The notes under the pieces are model-generated. The model made no database searches. It had not been told where the DNA came from and saw only the letters and a list, made by a program, of their open reading frames with translations. From Coprenecus sp949297365 (GTDB lineage: Bacteria > Bacteroidota > Bacteroidia > Bacteroidales > UBA932): a stretch of 64,000 nt of DNA. Location of the stretch: assembly GCA_963931055.1 (NCBI GenBank), contig OZ006987.1:1798001-1862000 (forward strand). The letters run 5' to 3'. This document shows, in pieces, positions 58,919 to 64,000 of this stretch. The translations under genes were made by a program, and so were the position numbers. Every line of letters begins with the position of its first letter. Position 1 is the first letter of the stretch.

Positions 58919-59524
58919 CTATCCGATTTTTTTGTGTATCAGGGCTAAACCATCCCTGATTGGAAGAACTAGCCTTTCGACCCTCGGGTCAGAGGCTGTT
59001 TTTTTATTGAATTCCATGATGGCCGTCGTCTGTCTGTCTCCTGAATGAGCGTCAGGGGCGGTCTTTCCGCTCCACAGTACGTTGTCGGCCAGAATATATC
59101 CTCCCGACCGCACTTTGTCGAAGACCATGTCGTAGTAGACCGGGTACAGCCTTTTGTCCGCGTCTATGTACACGATGTCGTACAGTCTGTCCAGTTTCGG
59201 GATAAGTACCGCCGCGTCCTGGAGATGGGGATATATCCTGTCTGCTCCGGCGATACTGAATGCCCTTGTGTAGATGTCTGTCAGCTCGTCGTCAATCTCT
59301 ATGGTGTCCAGCACGCCGTTCTCTCTCAGGCCTCTGTACAGGCACAGCGTGGCGTACCCGGTGAACGTGCCGATCTCAAGTACGGCTTCCGGCCGTACCA
59401 TAAGGGAGAAAGCCTGAAGGAACTCGCCCTGCACTCCATCGGAGAGCATCCGGTAGGATTTGGTCCTCAGGTGGGTCTCTCTTTCTATGAAGGACAGGGC
59501 CTCTTTCAGTCTGGCGGGATTCAT
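58919..59524 (-). CDS. O-methyltransferase (class I, CCoAOMT-like)
   Basis: 201 residues. SAM-dependent enzyme; substrate unknown. SAM loop VLEIGTFTGYATLCLYRGLR (residues about 48-67), acidic loop DTIEIDDEL, and YDIVYIDADKRLYPVYYDMV with the metal-binding Asp pair, then ILADNVLWSGK. This is the usual bacterial O-methyltransferase fold. Third in an operon after the M16 peptidase (10 nt) and the secreted hypothetical. Full length. Confidence 0.93.
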   Translation of the reverse strand: MNPARLKEALSFIERETHLRTKSYRMLSDGVQGEFLQAFSLMVRPEAVLEIGTFTGYATLCLYRGLRENGVLDTIEIDDELTDIYTRAFSIAGADRIYPHLQDAAVLIPKLDRLYDIVYIDADKRLYPVYYDMVFDKVRSGGYILADNVLWSGKTAPDAHSGDRQTTAIMEFNKKTASDPRVERLVLPIRDGLALIHKKIG

Positions 59525-59534
59525 ATGGCGGTTT

Positions 59535-60752
59535 TCAGATATAAAGCAGTCTGGACATATTCTCGGGATTGAACACTTCGGCGGCGGTATCCCTTATCTC
59601 CTCCGCCGTGATGCCGCTGATGAGCTCGGCTGTCTCCCGGTTGCTTATCACCCTTCCGTAGGTCATCAGGCTCTTGCCCATCGACAGTACCTGCGCCTCA
59701 CCGTTGTCGGCGGCTATGGCAATCTGGCCCAGCAGCTGTTTCTTTGCGCTGTTGAGTGCTCTTGGAGACAGCAGCTCTTCCCTCAGGGAACGTAATTCTC
59801 TTTCGATGAGTGTCAGGCATCTCTGTACATTTGCTTTCTCGCAGCCGAAATATATGGTGGCGGCTCCTGCATCGGTGTACAGTCCGTAGGAGGCGTCCAC
59901 GCTGTAGACAAGGCCGTATTTCTCCCGGAGAATCAGGTTTAGTCTGGAATTGGCCATAGGTCCGCCCAGTATGTTGACCAGCAGGCTGAGCGGAATCCTG
60001 CGCCTGTCGTATGCCGGGCAGGCTCTTGCGCCCATAACGCAGTGGGCCTGGTGGCTGTGACGTGAGACGGATCTTGTAAACGGGGGATTGACTACGAGCT
60101 GTCCGGAGCCTGCAATGGCCTCGCCCTCTCCGTCTTCCAGTCCGTTTGACGCGGAAGTGCAGTATGTCTCCAGAGCCTTTGAGACCATGTCCCTGGCCCT
60201 GCTCTCCTCTATGTCGGCCACTATCGTGAAATACATATTTTCAGAGCGGAACATCTTCCGGTAGTAAGCGCAGACGGTGTCCCGGTCTATCTTCTTGAGG
60301 TATCTGGCCTTGCCCAGCACCGGCATGGACAGAGGAGTACCCTCGAACAGGTATTCCTCGAAGTCATCGTATATCTGCTCGGCGGGAGAGTCCTTATAGG
60401 TGTTGATTTCTTCCAGTACGACCCCTCTTTCCTTCTCGATCTCCCTGTCGGGGAAGGTACAGCGGAAGGCTATGTCCATCAGCAGGCCAACGGCCTTGCG
60501 CAGGTCTTCTTTCAGGACTGTGGCGTGGATTACCGTCTCCTCCTTGGTGGTGTATGCGTTCAGCTCGCCCCCGAGACGCTCGATGAAGGAGTTGACCGTA
60601 CCTGCGCTCTTGGTCTCTGTGCCCTTGAAGAGGAGGTGCTCCGTGAAATGAGCCAGTCCTCCCTGGTTCTTCTCTTCATATCGGGTGCCTGTCTTTACGT
60701 GCAGGGCGCAGTATGCGACGGGGGAAAGGCTGCGTTTGAAGGCAAATTTCAT
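59535..60752 (-). CDS. M16 family zinc peptidase (insulinase/MPP-like)
   Basis: 405 residues. Zinc motif HFTEHLLFKGT (HxxEH, residues about 35-45), with the downstream Glu about 75 residues later in KERGVVLEEINTYKDSPAEQ. The second half (NILGGPMANSRLNLILREKY, GLVYSVDASYGLYTDAGAAT) is the non-catalytic repeat with the conserved R/Y pair. No signal peptide, so probably cytoplasmic. Size fits the one-domain pitrilysin-like enzymes such as YmxG. Follows the secreted hypothetical by 6 nt. Confidence 0.95.
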   Translation of the reverse strand: MKFAFKRSLSPVAYCALHVKTGTRYEEKNQGGLAHFTEHLLFKGTETKSAGTVNSFIERLGGELNAYTTKEETVIHATVLKEDLRKAVGLLMDIAFRCTFPDREIEKERGVVLEEINTYKDSPAEQIYDDFEEYLFEGTPLSMPVLGKARYLKKIDRDTVCAYYRKMFRSENMYFTIVADIEESRARDMVSKALETYCTSASNGLEDGEGEAIAGSGQLVVNPPFTRSVSRHSHQAHCVMGARACPAYDRRRIPLSLLVNILGGPMANSRLNLILREKYGLVYSVDASYGLYTDAGAATIYFGCEKANVQRCLTLIERELRSLREELLSPRALNSAKKQLLGQIAIAADNGEAQVLSMGKSLMTYGRVISNRETAELISGITAEEIRDTAAEVFNPENMSRLLYI

Positions 60753-60758
60753 GTCGGA

Positions 60759-61670
60759 TTACCGGATTGTATAGTGCGGAGTCACCAGCCTGGATATGCG
60801 CTTGAGGTCGGATTTCAGGAAGCCGGGACCCTTCTTGGGGGATATCTTGTGTTTCTTGAAGTAGTACAGCTCGTAGGTATCCGCGCTGATGAGCATCTTG
60901 TAGCACCACGAGCCATTGCTGTCGGCCCCGGGGGCAACTACCAGCGATACAAGAGTCCTCGGAGCCGCCTCTTTCATAGCCAGGTCAATTTCCTCCTGAG
61001 GCACGGTGCTGGCCCTGCCTCTGAACATCTGCTCGAATTTCTGCATGGGAGCATGGTAGGCCATGTCCTCGGAGTTGAAGAGGATGGAGCTGTTCCTGGA
61101 CTTGCTCATGGTTCCCAGATGTATCTCTCCGCGTTTGGAGGGGTAGACCTTGCCGTCCACTATTTTCTGGATATACGTCTGAATGATGTTCATGTAGGCC
61201 GGAAGATATGTGAATATCCGGTCGTTGTCATCGTTGTCGGGGAACAGAGGCAGGGCTATGAGCTCCGGCATCTGTGAGAGGTTGTCGCCGGCTTTCTCAT
61301 TGCCTTTCAGGAAGCATACGAATTCCATGGCCGGGGAGTCGGCCTTGCGGTGCATCTTGTCCAGGCGCACCAGAAAATAATAGTTGGTGTCGGTCTTGAT
61401 CCGGTCAAACTCCTCGGGATCGCAGAACTCGTAAGGTGAGATGTTCCAGTTCTCCTCCACGGAGTTCCTGAACAGCAGGTCCGTCATGGAGTTGTCTCCC
61501 GATACGACGACTTTGGTGATACGGGCGGGAATGTCTCCGTAATATTCCCTACCCGAATCTACTTTTTTATCTTGGAACTGCTTGATTTCCATATCCATGC
61601 CGGGAGAGCCCTGGGCTGAGGCCACGACCGCCGTCATGACTGTGAACAGTACTGTCAGTATTTTTTTCAT
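60759..61670 (-). CDS. Secreted hypothetical protein, Bacteroidales-conserved type
   Basis: 303 residues with signal peptide (KKILTVLFTVMTAVVASAQG). No family recognised. The mature part is rich in aromatic and charged residues, with KVVVSGDNSMTDLLFRNSVE near residue 55, NNEDMAY-like segment (SSILFNSEDMAYHAPMQKFE) and a basic C-terminus (KHKISPKKGPGFLKSDLKRI). It is first in an operon with the M16 peptidase and O-methyltransferase. Promoter box 61694-61701. Periplasmic or outer surface location is likely; role unknown. Confidence 0.7.
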   Translation of the reverse strand: MKKILTVLFTVMTAVVASAQGSPGMDMEIKQFQDKKVDSGREYYGDIPARITKVVVSGDNSMTDLLFRNSVEENWNISPYEFCDPEEFDRIKTDTNYYFLVRLDKMHRKADSPAMEFVCFLKGNEKAGDNLSQMPELIALPLFPDNDDNDRIFTYLPAYMNIIQTYIQKIVDGKVYPSKRGEIHLGTMSKSRNSSILFNSEDMAYHAPMQKFEQMFRGRASTVPQEEIDLAMKEAAPRTLVSLVVAPGADSNGSWCYKMLISADTYELYYFKKHKISPKKGPGFLKSDLKRISRLVTPHYTIR

Positions 61671-61693
61671 TTTCCAGAATAATTAATTTGCTG

Positions 61694-61701
61694 CAAATTT
61701 A
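61694..61701 (-). promoter_or_regulatory. Promoter box of the secreted hypothetical operon
   Basis: TAAATTTG on the minus strand, 24 nt before the ATG at 61670. Confidence 0.55.
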
Positions 61702-61712
61702 GATAAATAATT

Positions 61713-61720
61713 TATTTTTG
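61713..61720 (+). promoter_or_regulatory. cmk promoter box
   Basis: TATTTTTG on the plus strand ends 4 nt before the cmk ATG; a TTTG about 22 nt upstream (61687-61690) is a candidate -33. The two divergent promoters overlap. Confidence 0.6.
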
Positions 61721-61724
61721 TAGT

Positions 61725-62432
61725 ATGACTTCACGCATCATTATCGCCATAGACGGATACTCATCCACGGGTAAGAGTACGTTTGCCAAAGCCATTGCCA
61801 GTGAACTGGGTTATGTGTATATAGATACCGGGGCCATGTACAGGGCCGTGGCGCTTTTTGCCATGCGCGGTGGCTGCGTGTCCGGAGACAATGTCGTGGA
61901 CGAGACCGCGCTCAGGAGGCTGCTTGTGGACGGTAGCCCGGTGGATATTTCATTCCGGACATCCGGGCCCGGAGGCAGGAGCGAGACTTGGCTGGACGGG
62001 GAGAATGTGGAGAAGGAGATACGGACTATGGAGATATCCAGACTGGTCAGCCATGTGGCCGCGCTGCCTTTCGTGAGGCAGTATGTGGACAAGCGGCTCA
62101 GGGAAATAGGCTCCGGCAAGGGTGTGGTGATGGACGGCAGGGACATCGGTACTGCTGTGTTTCCTGACGCGGAGATCAAGATATTCATGACGGCCAGACC
62201 GGAGGTAAGGGCACGCCGCCGTTATGAGGAGATGAGCGCGCGGGGGCACAGTGTCTCCTATGAGGAGATCCTGGGCAATCTGAGCGAGCGGGACTATATC
62301 GATACCCACCGTGAGACGGCCCCTCTGCGCATGGCCGGGGATGCGGTGCTGCTGGACAACAGTGACATGACTGTAGAGGACCAGCTGGAGTGGTTCCGGA
62401 ATCTGTTGAAGGAGCGTAATCTATGCAGGTGA
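61725..62432 (+). CDS. cmk: Cytidylate kinase
   Basis: 235 residues. Phosphorylates CMP and dCMP. P-loop IAIDGYSSTGKSTFAKAIAS (residues about 6-25), YVYIDTGAMYRAVALFAMRG, and GVVMDGRDIGTAVFPDAEIK, and the Arg-rich TARPEVRARRRYEEMSARGH lid. Full length. The ATG begins right after the promoter box, so the transcript may be nearly leaderless. Overlaps ispH by 10 nt. Confidence 0.98.
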   Translation: MTSRIIIAIDGYSSTGKSTFAKAIASELGYVYIDTGAMYRAVALFAMRGGCVSGDNVVDETALRRLLVDGSPVDISFRTSGPGGRSETWLDGENVEKEIRTMEISRLVSHVAALPFVRQYVDKRLREIGSGKGVVMDGRDIGTAVFPDAEIKIFMTARPEVRARRRYEEMSARGHSVSYEEILGNLSERDYIDTHRETAPLRMAGDAVLLDNSDMTVEDQLEWFRNLLKERNLCR

Positions 62433-63289
62433 TTATAGACGGGCATTCGGGGTGCTGCAATGGAGTGCGCAGGGCCATATCGGCTGCAGAGGACTATCTG
62501 GGCGGGCACGGGAGTCTGTATTCGCTCGGGGCGATAGTCCACAACGACGCGGAGATCCGCCGTCTGGAGCAGAAGGGGCTCAGGACTGTCGGATATCAGG
62601 ATTTCCCGTCCCTGAAAGGCTCGACAGTACTTATCCGCGCACATGGCGAGCCGCCGTCCACTTATAGGCTGGCCGAGGCATCCGGAGTCAATCTCATCGA
62701 CTGCACCTGCCCGGTAGTGCTTGCGCTTCAGAAGAAGATAGCGGCCAAGTATCGGGAACTCAGCAGTACCGGCGGTCAGGTGATAATCTTCGGCAAACGC
62801 GGACATGCGGAGGTCAACGGTCTGGTAGGCCAGACGGACGGTCATGCCGTGGTGGTGGAGAGCATGGCGGATCTGGAGGAAAAGCTCCTGTCCGGTGTCA
62901 TAGATCTGTCCCGTCCGCTGGCCCTGTTCTCCCAGACCACGAAAGACCCCGAGGAGTTCGCCGCGGTCGCCGCCCGTCTGCGGCAGGCCGCTTCCGGCCT
63001 GGAGGTATTCGATACCATCTGCCGCAATGTCTCATCCCGTCACAAGGCCCTGCGCGAGTTCGCGGCTTCCTGCTCGGTGATTATCTTCGTGTGCGGTCAT
63101 GAAAGTTCCAACGGCAAGGTGCTCTTTGAACTCTGCCGCTCGGTCAATCCGCGCTCCTATAAAGTTGAGAGTGCGGAGGAAATCCCTGCCGGCATCTTCC
63201 GCCCGGATGACATCGTGGGTATCTGCGGCGCCACTTCCACCACCCGCTGGCAGCTCGAGAAAGCCGCAGAGACTATTTCCCTACTTTAA
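62423..63289 (+). CDS. ispH: 4-hydroxy-3-methylbut-2-enyl diphosphate reductase
   Basis: 288 residues. Last step of the MEP isoprenoid pathway. Three cluster Cys: HSGCCNGVRRAISAAEDYLG, LIDCTCPVVLALQKKIAAKY and FDTICRNVSSRHKALREFAA. Other blocks: AHGEPPSTYRLAE, KRGHAEVNGLVGQTDGHAVV, CGHESSNGKVLFELCRSVNP and GICGATSTTRWQLEKAAETI. Follows cmk with an overlap of 10 nt; its stop abuts the convergent lptB stop. Confidence 0.98.
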   Translation: MQVIIDGHSGCCNGVRRAISAAEDYLGGHGSLYSLGAIVHNDAEIRRLEQKGLRTVGYQDFPSLKGSTVLIRAHGEPPSTYRLAEASGVNLIDCTCPVVLALQKKIAAKYRELSSTGGQVIIFGKRGHAEVNGLVGQTDGHAVVVESMADLEEKLLSGVIDLSRPLALFSQTTKDPEEFAAVAARLRQAASGLEVFDTICRNVSSRHKALREFAASCSVIIFVCGHESSNGKVLFELCRSVNPRSYKVESAEEIPAGIFRPDDIVGICGATSTTRWQLEKAAETISLL

Positions 63290-64000
63290 TTAATTGTCGC
63301 GGGGACGGAGGACGGCCTTGCGGAGCTCGAAGTTCTGGCCGAGGTATTTCTTGCGGACTTCGGGATTGCCCGCCAGTTCCTCGGCAGTACCGCTCTCCAG
63401 GATGCTGCCCTCGTACAGGAGGTAGGCCCTGTCAGTGATGGCCAGGGTCTCGTGGACGTTGTGGTCGGTGATGATGATTCCGATATTCTTGGTCTTGAGC
63501 TTGGCGATGATGTGCTGGATGTCCTCTACGGCGATGGGGTCAACTCCGGCGAACGGCTCGTCCAGCAGGATGAACTTGGGGTCGATGGCCAGGGCGCGTG
63601 CTATCTCGCAGCGGCGCCGCTCGCCTCCCGAGAGCTGGATACCGTAGCTCTTGCGGACTTTCGCCAGACCGAACTCGTCGATAAGCGACTCAAGCCTGTC
63701 CCTGCGCTCCTTTTTGGAGAAATGTGAGAACTCCATCACCGACATGATGTTGCTCTCCACCGACATTTTGCGGAAGACGGAGGCTTCCTGTGCCAGGTAG
63801 CCCAGGCCCTTCTGCGCCCTGCGGTACATGGGCAGGTCAGTTATCTCCTCGTCGTTGAGGAATATGCGTCCGGCGTTGGGCTTTATGAGTCCTGTAATCA
63901 TGTAGAAACTGGTGGTCTTGCCGGCTCCGTTGGGCCCGAGCAGTCCGACTATCTCGCCCTGCTCCACGTTGATGGATACGCCTTTTACGACGGTTCTCGC
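63290..64000 (-). CDS. lptB: LPS export ABC transporter ATP-binding protein, N-terminus cut by window edge
   Basis: 237 codons are visible; the true start is beyond 64000, as the frame continues to the edge (RTVVKGVSINVEQGEIVG). Walker A GLLGPNGAGKTTSFYMITGL, GYLAQEASVFRKMSVESNIM, signature LSGGERRRCEIARALAIDPK, Walker B FILLDEPFAGVDPIAVEDIQ, and switch VHETLAITDRAYLLYEGSIL. The C-terminal NPEVRKKYLGQNFELR is typical of LptB. It powers lipopolysaccharide extraction from the inner membrane. About 15 residues at the N-terminus are missing. Confidence 0.96.
   Translation of the reverse strand, partial: ARTVVKGVSINVEQGEIVGLLGPNGAGKTTSFYMITGLIKPNAGRIFLNDEEITDLPMYRRAQKGLGYLAQEASVFRKMSVESNIMSVMEFSHFSKKERRDRLESLIDEFGLAKVRKSYGIQLSGGERRRCEIARALAIDPKFILLDEPFAGVDPIAVEDIQHIIAKLKTKNIGIIITDHNVHETLAITDRAYLLYEGSILESGTAEELAGNPEVRKKYLGQNFELRKAVLRPRDN

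Overview
The window is a chromosomal segment of a Bacteroidota bacterium, most likely order Bacteroidales. Three things point there: repeated TAnnTTTG-type promoter boxes upstream of genes, Bacteroidales-type gene sets (a DUF4831 protein, a MotA/ExbB-ExbD-ExbD cluster, a dcw cluster without murF), and best-fit protein families. Coding density is high and most genes lie on the minus strand. Both ends cut genes: an RND pump at the left loses its C-terminus and lptB at the right loses its N-terminus.

Layout. 1-4147: RND efflux pump and its adaptor. 4214-7775: a surface or beta-barrel-like protein, a secreted C14 caspase-like protein and menA. 7779-8305: a HigA antitoxin beside a 5'-truncated higB relic. 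8355-12729: DUF362 ferredoxin protein, K+/H+ antiporter, and an SH3/membrane/zinc-ribbon protein. 12766-13989: gene-free, filled with decayed repeats. 13990-15261: rpsF-rpsR-rplI operon. 15284-16200: second repeat-filled gap. 16264-18886: pepD and a DUF4831 protein. 18963-25297: second RND efflux operon (lipoprotein adaptor, pump, TolC) followed by a short LysR regulator. 25340-27202: repeat fragments around two small secreted proteins. 27203-31261: TonB-like protein, udk, asnS, alkaline phosphatase. 31332-33681: ExbB/ExbD energiser operon, then tRNA-Ser(GGA). 33856-36786: ansA, tatD, dprA. 36870-39497: zf-HC2 anti-sigma-like protein, a divergent sigma-like protein, galE. 39569-41886 (+): rpiB, truB, queA. 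41883-56758: complete dcw division and cell-wall cluster from mraZ to ftsZ. 56863-58884 (+): M23 peptidase and efp. 58919-61670: O-methyltransferase, M16 peptidase, secreted hypothetical. 61725-63289 (+): cmk and ispH. 63290-64000: lptB.

How it works together. The 13-gene dcw operon makes the lipid II precursor (murE, murD, murC, mraY, murG) and the divisome (ftsL, ftsI, ftsW, ftsQ, ftsA, ftsZ), under a probable MraZ-controlled promoter carrying four 10-bp phased repeats. The Exb cluster probably energises the outer membrane. The two tripartite pumps export toxic compounds.

The least ordinary parts are: a family of nested palindromic repeats with a core that is present in one copy and absent in another; two 180-bp MITE-like elements with perfect terminal inverted repeats; the atypical sigma/anti-sigma pair; the secreted caspase with its paired surface protein; and a shortened LysR protein with a candidate operator upstream of the pump operon it follows.
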